From Quillaja saponaria (lineage: Eukaryota; Streptophyta; Magnoliopsida; Fabales; Quillajaceae): DNA of 64,000 nucleotides. Shown here in pieces: positions 46,674-58,200 of this stretch. The notes below the pieces were generated by a model. That model saw nothing but the letters and a program-made list of their open reading frames with translations. It did not search any database and was not told where the DNA came from. Made by a program: the position numbers and the translations under genes. Location of the stretch: assembly GCA_029379385.1 (NCBI GenBank), contig CM055612.1:13826001-13890000 (forward strand), written 5' to 3'. Every line of letters begins with the position of its first letter. Positions within the stretch are counted from its first letter, which is position 1.

Positions 46674-47174
46674 CTATTCTGTGTCCACTAGGCACATGAT
46701 AAGAAGTAATTAATATCCTTATTTTTTTCAATTTCTTATAGGAATGTGTTCCAACTAATTATTCTTGGAGTTCCCATTTTATATTAGGACACTCTTATTC
46801 TTAAACTAAATTCAATATTAAGTAATTATTTCTAATATTTTTTAACTCGAGTTAAGGTTAGGGGTTAAAGGTTAGGGTTATGGTTAGGGGTTAGGGTTGG
46901 GGTTATGGTTAGGGGTTAGGGTTGGGGTTAGGAGTTAGGGTTAGGGTTAGAGAGATTTATTTTAATATATTTTTTATTTATTTTGATTTTAAGGAGTAAA
47001 ATTATATTAGAAATAATTACTTAAACAAATATTGAATTTAGTTTAGGGGTAAGAGTGACCTAATATAAAATGGGGACTCCGAGAATAATTAATTGGAGCA
47101 CATTCCAATAACAAATTGAGGCAAATAAGGGTATTAATTACTCCTTATTATGTGCTCAGTGAGCATAGAATAGA
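46674..47174. mobile_element. Inverted-repeat (foldback or MITE-like) element with a telomere-like core
   Basis: 46674-46840 and 47002-47174 are inverted copies of about 170 bp; both read outward-in as TATTCTRTG, GCACATRATAA, GRAGTAATTAATA, GGAATGTGYTCCAA and CCCATTTTATATTAGG. The loop (46841-47001) holds a tract of TTAGGG/GGTTAGGG units. The long arms and no coding capacity fit a MITE or foldback transposon; no clear target duplication was found, so the superfamily is not assigned. Confidence 0.8.
46855..46950 (+). repeat. Telomere-like interstitial tract
   Basis: Irregular units GGTTAGGG, GGGTTAGGG, GGTTATGG and GGGTTGGGG repeat for about 95 bp. The plant telomere unit is TTTAGGG; these units are one T short or variant, so this is degenerate or independent in origin. 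Confidence 0.85.
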
Positions 47175-48439
47175 AAGACCCAAATTATAATACCACTTCT
47201 CTAACAAAGAAATTACAAAAAATGTCCGACATCAAACAATTATATACAAAGTGAAGAGAAAAACAATAATGAGAATGGAAAGCCGAACTTTCGGAGTAAG
47301 TCTTGATTACAATGAAAACAATGGCATTATTGAGCAAAGGAGAAATTCAACAATCGTGTATATCCCAAAGTAGAAAGTAGCACATACACAGTAAAATAAC
47401 GAAGATAAGTTGTCATGATGCAGCAAGAAAATTTTCACTTATATAGAAAAATTTGAAAAAAATAAATAAAAATATTATACAGTTTGACCTACAATATGCA
47501 TGACTGAAAAAGAAACTAAGAAAAATTAATGGTTAATGAAGATAAAAGAAAAAGCTGAAAACTTGTAAAAAGAGAATAATGCATTTCTAAAACAAAATGA
47601 TGAGTAGTACACTCCGCAAATATGAAAATGATATTATAAGACACATTAGAAGGTGTAAAATGCTATAATTTATGTTTTTAATAGATAATAAGATTTTTCG
47701 ACAAAAAAAAGTAATATTTAAAAAAAAAATTAAATGAAATTTGGATTAGCTACTATAGCTGCACCATCTATGGCCAGAAGTACCTGGTGTCTGTTGCAGT
47801 TGGTGCATGCAACAACCTGGGGCAGCAGCATCTGGTGCCTCAAGGAAGAAAAAGGAAAAGAAGAAGCTAAACACCACCCAAGAATGGAGGTTCTCAGCTG
47901 CAGCAAGAACTTCCCAAAGGCAGAGCAATGAGAACTAAAACAGGGGTAAAAAAAGAAAAAGAAAACAAAGTTAGTTCCCAAAGGGGGAAGGAATCGGTGC
48001 AAGAAGAAAATCATTGCGAAGGAAAAATGAATGGATGGAAAAAAACAAAACTTAAAAGTAAACTCAAGGTCAATGGATAAACTTGTAGTAAAAAAAATTT
48101 CTTTTATTATTATATATATATATTAGAGAAATTTGTTCCGTGCAATACCGTTGCTTTATTTTAATTGATTTATATTTTTAAATTATATATATATTATTTT
48201 TTTTATTTTGTGAGAATATAATATTATGACCCACATTATTGATTTATATTTTTTTAACGAATTCAATGTGTTCTATTTGACTAGATTATAAATTTTAAAA
48301 GAATTTTTTTTTCTTCATTGGTGCTTCTTATAATATGTGAACAATAAAGTTTTGTATTTTTATTTTTTATTTTGAAAATAAAAAAAATCAATACAATATA
48401 ATTTGATAGAGTAAAATTTAGTTAAAACCTTGGTGTAAT
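47175..48439. other. Non-coding stretch, nothing recognised
   Basis: AT-rich. 47734-48014 has a GC-richer patch with GCAGCAGC words, but overlapping frames on both strands show no family motif. Confidence 0.5.
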
Positions 48440-49870
48440 ATTCCATTGTGATAATTATTATGCTAATAAATTGAATAATAAACTATAAAAATAGAGAAAA
48501 GTAAGAATGAATAAACAATCTTTAACCCTTTACTAAAATATTTCTTATTTTTTTCTCTTCCATTATTAATTTTCACTTATTACTGTAATTAATTTAAAAA
48601 ATTACTGCTAAAAGAATCCACTCACATTATATCACTTCCCCAAATAACTCCTATAATTTTTTCAAATATAAATTTTCTCATGGAGCTGATGATGATTGAA
48701 TCTAAATTTAACTATCTAGCTCATCAATGTAAGATATCTTCAATGGATGAGAAAATATTTTAAATTATTAACTAGAAAATTAAGAAGTATATGGACGAAT
48801 GACTGAAATCTTCTCCTGAATAACAATAATCCCATTAGACAACAATAATTACTATGCAAATAAATTGGAATACTAAATGATAAAAATGGAAAAAAATAAA
48901 AAGGAATAAATTATCTTTAACACTTTACTAAAATATCTTCTTTTTTTTTCTTTTTTTTCTCTTTCATAATTAATTTTCATTAACTATTGTAATTAATTTT
49001 AAAAATTACTGCAAAAAGAACTTACTCACATTCTATCAGCTCTTTTTCTATAGTTTCCTCTCCCAACAGTGGGAGAGGAATTAGAATACTACTCCAATTC
49101 CAAATTCCTAGCACAACTTTTTTTATGGAGCCTATGACTATATAATCTAAATTTAGCTGTCTAGCTCATCAATATAGGCATATTCAACAATGAAAAAATA
49201 ATTGAAATCATCAATTGGAAAATTGAGAAGTATATGGATGAATGACAAAAATCTTCTCCCGAATAACAATAATCTCATCAGACAATATTTTTTTTAGTCG
49301 CTTCAAAATATTGAAGTTTGTTCTACTTCAATATCAGATTATTTGAAACATCACCGTTAATCAAATTAGTAATTTCATGAAAGCAATTATCAAAGTTTGA
49401 GAAAATCTAAAACATATCCACGAAAAGATAGAGGATGGGCAAGAGAGAGGCTAGCCAAGGTATTTATAGTTCCTTGATTCCTTCTTCTCTAAGTATCATA
49501 TTTAACACCTTTCAATTTCCATTGAATTCATGAAAATATGCAAAGAGTCAAGAATGGAAAGAGTCAACTAAGCTAAGTAAAGGGAGAAGAGAACGTGTGA
49601 ATAAGAAAAGGTGTAAGTTGTTTCTTGACTATGCTAATAAATTGAAATACTAAACTATGAAAATGGAGAAAAATAAGGGGGAATAAATGATTTTTAACCC
49701 TTTACTAAAACGTCTCTTATTTTTTTCTCTTTGATAATTAATTTAAAAAATTACTACCAAAAGAATCACCTCCCCAAATACCCTCCCATAACAAAATCAA
49801 CATTTTCGACAATAACAAATGCTGATGTGTTAGCATTTTAGAAGCTGATATGACAGCCTGTACTGCTTTA
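48440..49870. repeat. AT-rich repeat block, first copy
   Basis: It contains units starting near 48440, 48841 and 49631 (the last partial). Each has TAAATTGRAATACTAAA, CTTTAACCCTTTACTAAAAT, a poly-T/CTCTTTCATAATTAATTTTCATTA stretch and, in full units, CTATCTAGCTCATCAAT. Between the second and third lies a spacer with ATATCCACGAAAAGATAG and AGAGAGAGGCTAGCC. It ends with GTGTTAGCATTTTAGAAGCTG. The same order recurs at 50657-52190. No ORF is preserved. Confidence 0.8.
49055..49080. other. Perfect 10-bp hairpin inside the repeat block
   Basis: TTCCTCTCCC, loop AACAGT, GGGAGAGGAA. Other copies of the unit have only imperfect versions (about 50873 and 51311). Confidence 0.6.
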
Positions 49871-50653
49871 GGATTAGTTTTATTATATACTATATATATA
49901 TATTGAACGTGTATCACCTTAGTTTAATTTGTGAATAAATTTATTTTACTTTTAAATAAAAATTAGGTATGACAATTCTTAAGCGTAGTACTGAAAAAGG
50001 TTATAACAATATCTCCCCCTTCTTAAAAGAAATTTGTCCCAAATTTCAATAAAAAATGATACAGATAAATTGTTTACTTAAGTTGGTCAAATAGATGCAA
50101 ATATTGTTATTTCATGGCAACTCCGATTTCCTACGTGTTTCTTGTTTCTTATAATATACCAAATAATTTTAACCAAAGGAGGTTTATGAGCCTGTCTATT
50201 AATAATCGTCATTAGTTATTCCTCACATGTTAGGTTCTTATTCATTTTTACTTCCTGAACCTGTAACGCGTGAAAATTTTCTAATACTAGATGTATACTA
50301 ACACAAATTAAATAAGCCTGATTAAATTAATTGTCTAACTTAAATAGCCAAAATTAAATTTCAAGAAGTTTTAATCTAATTCCTTTGAAAACAAGAACAC
50401 TAAAGTTAATACTTTTATCACGACAGTCCACCACATTTCCACTGCACTTCTCTAATAATTAAACACCTAAACCCCAATCCATGCTTAGAATCATATCTAA
50501 ACAAACATTTACAGTTAACTTTTGTTTTATAAAATTTGTCGTTATGTATTGGTTTAGTCAAAATTCATATGTATTTAGTTGTGGTAAAGTTAAGGTTACG
50601 AAAGTTTGATTATCTAATCTTCTAGCCAGTCATGCCTTCGTGAAGGGTGTGAC
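49871..50653 (-). mobile_element. Rearranged gypsy relic of the solo-LTR family
   Basis: At 49998-50007 GGTTATAACA is followed by ATCTCCCCCTTCTTAAAAG; on the minus strand this is a purine tract then the LTR start TGTTATAACC. 50390-50500 resembles the gypsy protease/RT linker region on the minus strand (compare 2390-2480). At 50590-50653 the sequence ends GAAGGGTGTGACA, the reverse of the solo LTR's TGTCACACCC start, in the opposite orientation. The pieces are in an order no intact element has. Confidence 0.6.
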
Positions 50654-50656
50654 AAC

Positions 50657-52190
50657 AATAATCTCATTAGACAATAATAACTTTAGTAAATTGGAATACT
50701 AAACTATTATAAAAAATGGAGAAAAATAAGAAGAAATAAATGATCTTTAACCCTTTACTAATTTTTTTTTTTCTCTTTCATAATTAATTTTTATTAATTA
50801 ATGTAATTAATTTAAAAAATGACTGCAAAAAGAACCCACTCATTATCACCTCCCTTAATACCTCCCAAAGTTTTCTCTCCTGATGGTGATAGAAAAATTA
50901 GAAGACTATTTCAATTCCATCTTCCCAATACAAAAATTTCATGGAGGTAATGACGATTGAATATAAATTTAGTTATCTAGCTCATCAATGAAGGACATCT
51001 TCAACAAATGAAAAAATATTTGAAATCATCAATTGAAAAATTAAGAAGTATGTGGACGAATAACAAAAATCTTATCTCCAATAACAATAATCCTATTAGA
51101 CAATAGAAATTACTATTCCAATAAATTGGAATACTAAATCATAAAAATGGAGAAAAATAGGAAGAAATAAATGATCTTTAAACCTTTACTAAAATATCTC
51201 TTATTATTTTTCTTTAATTACTATAATTAATTTAAAAAATTATTGCAAAAAAAAAAAAAAAAAAAAACTTACTCACATTCTATCACCTCCCCAAATATCT
51301 CCCATAGTTTTCTCTCCCAATGGTGTGAGAGAAATTAGAAGACTGTTCTAATTCCATCTTCCCAGTATAAATTTTTTCATGGAGCCGATTTTGACTGAAT
51401 CTAAATTTAGCTATCTAGCTCATCAATTTAGGACATCTTCAAGGGATGAAAAAATATTTAAAATTATCAACTGAAAAATTGAGAATTATGTGGACGAATG
51501 ACATAAATCTTATCCAGAATAACAATAATCCCATCATACAACATTTTTTTAGCAACTTCAAGGCGTTGAAGTTCATTCTTCTTCAATATCAAATTACTTA
51601 GAATCATCACCTTTGATTAAATTAGTAATCCCATGAAAGAGATTATCAAAATTTGAGAAAATTTAAAACATATCCACGAAAAGATAGATACTAGTCAAGA
51701 GAGAGGCTAGCCAAGGAATTTATAATTCCTTGATTGCTTCAACTCTAATTATGATAATTAAAACCTTTCAATTTCCGTTTAATTCATGAAGACATGCAAA
51801 GAGTAAAGAATGAGACTAGTTAGGTAAGCTAAGTAGAGAAAGAAGAGAACATGTGAATAAAAATATAAAAATGGACAAAAATAAGAAGGAATAAATGATT
51901 TTTAACCCTTTACTAAAATATCTCTTATTTTTTTGTGTTCTATAATTAATTTTCATTAATTACTGTAATTAACTTAAACATTAATGCAAAAAGAACCAAC
52001 TCATTGTAGTTAATTTAAAAAATTAATGCAAAAAGAACCTAATCATATTCTATCACACGCCAAATACCTTCCATAACTAAACAATATTCTCAACAATAAA
52101 AAAAAGTTGATGTGTTAGCATTTTAAGAGCTGATGTGGTAGGCTATAATGCTTCAGGACAATTTTATTATGTACTATAAATAAATTTGAA
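50657..52190. repeat. AT-rich repeat block, second copy
   Basis: Units start near 50657, 51096 and 51860, with the same spacer (ATATCCACGAAAAGATAG at about 51668) and the same tail (GTGTTAGCATTTTAAGAGCTG at about 52110) as the first block. The tail is then cut by the Tat element LTR at 52194. Confidence 0.8.
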
Positions 52191-52193
52191 TAC

Positions 52194-53241
52194 TGTTTGT
52201 GAAATATTTCAATGGAGATCATCCGAGGTGAATCGACTAACTTCACAACTCTTGATTCCCACATTCAAGCGATTTGGCTAAGAAAATGGCTCTGTTTCTT
52301 AGACAATGGGTTCCTAAGATACTAAAGAAACCTCCTTGTGGATTAGTTCGATTGAAATGTAACTACTAGGCATGACTTTGTAAAGGGAAGTGATAAATAA
52401 ATGTGATAAATAAAGCATGTAAAGAAATACTGTAAATAAAGCTATAAAGACTAAATGTAAAATAGGAATTGAATTAATAAGTTTGTGTTTGACGTTGGAG
52501 TGTTGTGTGTTGTGTTTATAATTGATAACTCAACTCCTTTTTATACAAGAAAAACTAGCTGTTAACCCACTAAGCATATCGACCATGTTCTCCCTTAACT
52601 TTCTAACCAAGTATCTACCAATGCAGGAGCATAGCTAACAACCAAAGTATGTTACAGCTCCTGTCAGCTGACTTGCCTGAATTTTTATTAACCGAATTTT
52701 TCCTTAACTATATCAAATAACAATTTTCTGATGCCTCATATCTCTATTATCCCTTATAAATAGTGTTTAACGTTGAAAGTAGTCTAGATGCACCAAACTA
52801 TTCGTGACTTGGTCTAAAGCGGTAGACCTAATAACTCTACTTAGCTGATAGACCCAATTTTGCTTCAATGAGTCCATAAGCCCAATAAGTGTCCAAGCCC
52901 GTTGAGACACCAATTCTAAATCAATTTGAATAAGTCTTATCCTTATCCTCTCCTTTGAACCATTCCTAGCAGGTATATCTGCCATTTAATATTTTTAACC
53001 GAAAATCTCTATTTTAATGGGATTTAAATCCAAGCTATTATCCTTTCTTATCTATGACTAAAAATACTAGATAGGTCTTGATTTCACTAACCAAGTTACC
53101 CACTAAATAGATCTTAACCTATTTAACATTATTTGAATTAGGCCCAAACTTAGTTAGCTGACCCAGTCTATTAACTAATTGGCACTTAGCTGACAAGCCC
53201 AAATAAATTCAGCTTTTATCATGCATATTTTAGTGTTATCA
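52194..53241 (-). repeat. 3' LTR of Tat element D
   Basis: 1048 bp, TGTTTGTGAAAT to GTGTTATCA on the plus strand. The first 530 bp align with 63485-64000. 52767-52985 is a chance frame. Confidence 0.9.
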
Positions 53242-53339
53242 CTTTGGCCCCCTTGCATCATTTAAGTATGAATGCATGAAATATCTGAATCGATGCACCT
53301 TATCTCTTCAAATTTGAATTCTCAGCTGCCTTAATGGAT

Positions 53340-56262
53340 ATGTGGCTAATAAATTCTTTCAACAGACTCTCCCTCTTCCAAAGACTGATGCAGATATTTT
53401 GAAGTCAAATTTCATGATTAATCCTGGCTCTCTTACAATTGGTTGGCCTCAAATTTCCCTTTCTATTGTGCATTCTCAATCCTCTTCTGAATTCTCCAAG
53501 TTCCCTTACATTCTCAGTTTTTTGTTTTCTACCTCCATGGCTTATTCAGCTTCAGACTCCCAAAACAAGTCTTACTCTCCCCTCAATGGTTCAGTTGATT
53601 CGAGTTTGTCAATTAACCATTCTTTGCCATCACCACCACGTGAAATGGTGTTCCAAAAGCTTAGTTCATTATATCGCTTAACCCAATTCCTTTATAATAA
53701 GGCTAGCAACTTCTGATTCTGCCAAAGTCTCTCTAATTCTCCAAAGCTTCATCTCTCCTAAAGGTTTTCAACTATCCATCACCTCAGATTGGTAATCAGT
53801 ATACAAAGGCCTTTATGAGTTCCAACTTTGGCCTCACAAAACCTCGGCATATACAAATTGGCTTATTCGCATCTCAACTACCTGTGGTGAAGACTGGAAA
53901 AAATGGAGAATTTTTGATATCATTTCCCTTTTGTATCGGAATATCAACCTTGACACCAACCTTCTCTTTTGTTTCTTTGGATTTTGGCCCACTGTAATCA
54001 ATGGGTTCATTTTCTCATTCGTGATGATAAGCCCTATGCTTCTTGATGTCATTGCTATCATTGGGCTGCCAGTCAACAGTGATGAGCTTTCCACCTTAAT
54101 TGAAGAATTTTCAGGTGACAATCTTGGTATCATTTTTAACAAAAATACTTGTTGATACTCGGCTTTCCTTTCTGCCAATGCCAAAAACAAAGGCCTTGCT
54201 ACTAATGCCGAGCATAATGCCTTTTTGTTGTATTGGTTGTGTAAATATTTCATTTGTACTAGCTCTATTGCCTTTTGTTTATTGCTTTGTTGTATAAAAG
54301 CTTCTTTTTAGTCATGGGTTGGCTAAAGAATAACCAAGATTTGAAAACACTACTTAGGCCCTTGTGGTTTTTGCAATTGTGGATTTACCATTATTTTCTA
54401 GAATTTCATATCTCTTCCCCGACTAATATTACATCATCTGAAAACCCAATTACCTATGGGCACTTGTTGCAATTAATCCCCTTGACTAGCTGTGTTTGAT
54501 GTGGAAAATAGGATTTTCAGTTCACCTGCTAAAAGTCCTCCTTATCTGTTCCGTTATCATGAAAAGCAATCTGGTCCTTCTTAGCTGGCAGCTGATACCC
54601 TGTACCCTAATGGTTCCCCTCATTCTTCTAACATGGTGCTCGATTAGTGCAGCATTCTCACTACCAGAGACTTTATCATGGGGTAAAGTCCACTGCCCAG
54701 CACAATAAGTCTTCTCTGCAATCATACAATCCTCAATGCTTTTCTCGACAGTTTAGATTGACTCAGGATATTCCATTACCCTTTACTTCATTAACCAAAC
54801 ACAAGACTCGGCCAAATTTGCCTTTGTCTCAGTTGCAACAATTAGCTGAAGATAATTTTATGAAGCTGAATCTGTTTGAATACTTCTCCTTTGAGACTTT
54901 ACTTGGGGAAACAACTAATTGTATGAATTGGTGGCCGCTTGTTCAATCTCTTTTCTTTTCGGCTTCTGCTGCTACTTACTTAGTAAGACTAATTGATGAG
55001 CAATCAGATGATTCAACTGAGCCTAAGTAAAAGACAATAACATCGGCTGCCAAAACTCTTCCAAAGAAAAGCAAAACCCGTGGCTCCTCTAAAAGTAAAC
55101 TAAGTTATATTGATGTAGAGATCTTCCAGAGAACTCTTGGAGGTATTAAAGCTGGGAATATTAGAAGACTTACTTGACAGTCTTCTCATGCCCTACCAAT
55201 TTCTGCTCCCACAACAACATCCAAAAGGTAGAACTTTCGGCTAAGGTATTTCTCAAACAATCTCATTTTAATTACTTAATATGTTTGGCCAACTGATAAT
55301 TCTTTATTTTTGTAGAAAAAGAAGCTTAAGACTTAAGCACCTAAGTCTGCCAAGGTTCCTAGTACTCTAAAAGCAACACTTCCTATTGCTTCTTCTTTGG
55401 CTATGTCGCCTGTAATTTTTGATGAAGTTTTAAAGTAGTACTTCACGTCTCCAACCCCCTTTGTTAGCCCTACCATAAAGGACTCTTCCCCTATCTTGAT
55501 GCATTTGGATTTTGGTGAAAATCAGTTTCTGAAAGGTTTTCCCTCTGATCCTAAAATAGCCAAGACCCTAAAGTTATCAATGTCTAAGGTGGCTATGTTG
55601 GTTAATACTTCTTTTGTATCTCCTGCTATGAAGGCGAACTTTAACTAAATGGCTTTGCTTTTTAATAATGTGGATTTTCTGTATAAGGTCAATAAAGAGC
55701 ATAAAGAGACTAGTGCCTCTCATTAGCACCGCTAACAGACCTTGATGCTAGGAAAAGCACCTTTCAGACCTAGTTTGAAGCTGTTGAAAAGGATCGGCAT
55801 GAGAATCTTTTTAAGGAAGTGAGGATCACTAGGAAGTTGGAGGAGCTGAACAAAGAACTGGTTCAGATTCAAATTGAAATACCTTCCTTCTAGTCTCAGC
55901 TAAAATCAATCTCGGCTAAGCTTAAAAACAACACCAAAGTCAAAATCGATTTGTACAATATGAGCACTTCTATGGATCTTGAGTTGCTTATTTGGTGCAA
56001 AAGAAGGCTCTTTTGGAAAGCGATCTAAGTGCTGGAGAAGTTGGTTTAGCTAAAGCTGAGAAATTATAGGCTTAACTAAAAGAAATGTTAGCTGAGGTGA
56101 AGAAGTAATAAACTGTTGCTGGTTTTGAGCTTGCTATTGTACCTCTAAGCCAAGCTAATACTGCTGCACATGCTGCTGCTGATTCTTCGGTCGTTTAAGA
56201 TATTGTCCCTTTGGCAATGATCCATCCTTCCATCACCAAAATGAAAACTTGCTTTAGTTAGC
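53340..56262 (+). pseudogene. Antisense ORF region of the Tat element, plant mobile domain-like, broken
   Basis: Between integrase and the 3' LTR, the strand opposite to gag-pol carries a string of frames (53342-53716, 53815-54155, 54100-54499, 54647-55030 and further pieces). Fragments such as SPMLLDVIAIIGLPVNSDE, RQFRLTQDIPLPFTSL and FEYFSFETLL resemble plant mobile domain proteins (aminotransferase-like PMD), which Tat elements are known to carry in antisense. The end (55800-56250) is Lys/Glu-rich and may have been a coiled coil. Frameshifts and stops, including near 53713 and 54490, make it non-functional. Whether PMD proteins help the element is unknown. Confidence 0.65.
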
Positions 56263-56409
56263 TGCATTAGGCTGCTTTTTGTTTTGTTTGTTTGTTTTTT
56301 TTAAGCTAAGTAGCTGGCTTGTAGCAACTTCTAGGACTCTTTAAAGAATTGCTTCCCAGATGGAAGGGTAGTAAAACTTCAAGTATCTTTCATTGATGCT
56401 TCTGTTTAA

Positions 56410-57420
56410 TTCTTTTCATTGCATGCTAACTAACCGATAAGAACCACCTAGAATAACTTGGCTAAAAACGAAGGGTCCTTCACAATTTGAAAACCATTTA
56501 CTAAACTTAGGATATTTAGTTCTAAATGGTAAAATGGTTTTCCAAACTAGGTCATCTTCTACGAATCTCTTTGCCTTGACATGGTTATTGTAGTTCTTGG
56601 CCATCTTAGCTTTGTTAAGCTGAATATTATCAAGTATCATTAACCAATCTTTATCAGCTGAATCTAACTCCATAAATAAGGCTTCTAAATACTCCTTAGG
56701 CTCCAAGTTATTTTTCTTTACCACCCTTAAAGAATTATCTGTAATCTTCAAAGGTGACATAGCATCTCGACCATACGTTAGCTAATATGGAGTAAAACCA
56801 GTTGCCTTACACTTAGCATTACTATATGCCCAAATAATTTCTGAGAATACTTCATGTAATTTTCTAGGCTTGTCTTCTAATAATCTCTTAATCATGTTGA
56901 TTAGAAGTTGGTTAGTAGCCTCTACTTACCCATTAACTAGAGCATAATATAGTGTTGAGTGAACAATTTTAATACCAAATTCTTGTGCAAAGGCAACCAC
57001 CTTATTCCTAGTAAAAACTATACCTTTATCAATTGTTATTATTTGAGGAATGCCAAATCGATGAATAATTTGGTTTTTAGTGAAGCTGATTACATCATCT
57101 TATATTACATTCATCATCGGCTGAGTTTCTACCTACTTGGTGAGAAAATATATTGCTACAGTAATAAAAGAATACTTCATAGATAAAGGAGGATAGATCT
57201 TATTGATCAAATCCATAGCCTAACCTCTGAAAGGCCATAGCTTGATGATAGGATGAAGTTCCTCATCTGGCACTTTCTGAATTGGACCATGTAGTTAACA
57301 TGCTTTGAACCCTTTAGCATACTTGTAGCAATCAGATGTATGGTTAGCTAATAATATCTATGCCTATGAATCAACCATTGCATTTTAGGCCTAGATCTAT
57401 ATGTTCCACAAACTCCCTCA
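56410..57420 (-). pseudogene. Tat element D integrase
   Basis: On the minus strand: CQLHGPIQKVPDEELHPI (end of zinc-binding region), AMDLINKIYPPLS (first Asp), FGIPQIITIDKGIVF (second Asp), NQLLINMIKRLLEDKPRKLHEV near the catalytic Glu region and AMSPLKITDNSLRV (C-terminal part). Stops near 57215 and 56935 break it. Confidence 0.82.
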
Positions 57421-57690
57421 TGGACCTCTCCCATGACCTTTAAAGCTTCAACTTTTCCTAAGCATTTCAATTGAAAACCTTCATGTCCTCTTTTGAACAA
57501 TTTATCTTATGCCAGGATATATCTTAAGGCATTCTGTTTGAGTTGTCCACAAGGCTAGATGGATCCTTTAGATAGCTGATCAACTCAACTCTCTAATTAT
57601 CGGCTATTGTTTGCTGATTGATTGCTATGATGTTGGGCAGATGAAAGACAGCATCTTCAAGATCAATCTTGAACCCAGAAGCATATTGGG

Positions 57691-58200
57691 CTAAATTATT
57701 GGCATCTCCATTTTCCCTCTTAGTATGTGCATTATTACTACATTGGCAAACTGCTTAAGTAACACGTTAGCTGTTTCATGATAGCTTAACAAGTTTGGAT
57801 TATTGCATCTGTACTCCCTAGTCAGATGTCTAATCACTAGTTGAAAATCTTTCATGATTTGAACAAATTGAGCATTCATAGAAATCAACAAACGCAACCC
57901 AAGAATTAAAGCTTCATACTGAGCTTGATTATTGGAATAATCAAGCTTTAGCTGAAACATGAATTTGTCAATTTTGCTAATAGGATTAACGATAACAACT
58001 CCAACAATTACTCCTTTTTGAGTCTTAGACCCATCAAATGACAAGATCCAAGGCTTTAAATGAATATAGTTATGTGCCTCAGCTAATGGATCCTGTACCT
58101 TAACGCATAGATGTTGAGCTAAGAAATTAGCCAAGGCCTGTCCCTTAACGACTCTCAGTGGGACGTATTTCAAAGCAAAAGCTTTTAACTTAATGGCCCA
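57691..58200 (-). pseudogene. Tat element D second RNase H-like domain
   Basis: It reads WILSFDGSKTQKGVIVGVVIVNP (first Asp) and NNQAQYEALILGLRLLISMNA (catalytic Glu), the archaeal-type RNase H that Tat elements carry in addition to the normal one. It is open from about 58150 down to 57691 in one frame with the preceding KALANFLAQ-like segment. Confidence 0.85.

Noticed and set aside
46855..46950. A true telomere or chromosome end
   Set aside because: The tract is short and irregular, lies between inverted arms, and is flanked by interspersed elements on both sides.
47730..48014. Overlapping frames on both strands in a GC-richer patch
   Set aside because: No family resemblance, no splice context, low complexity.
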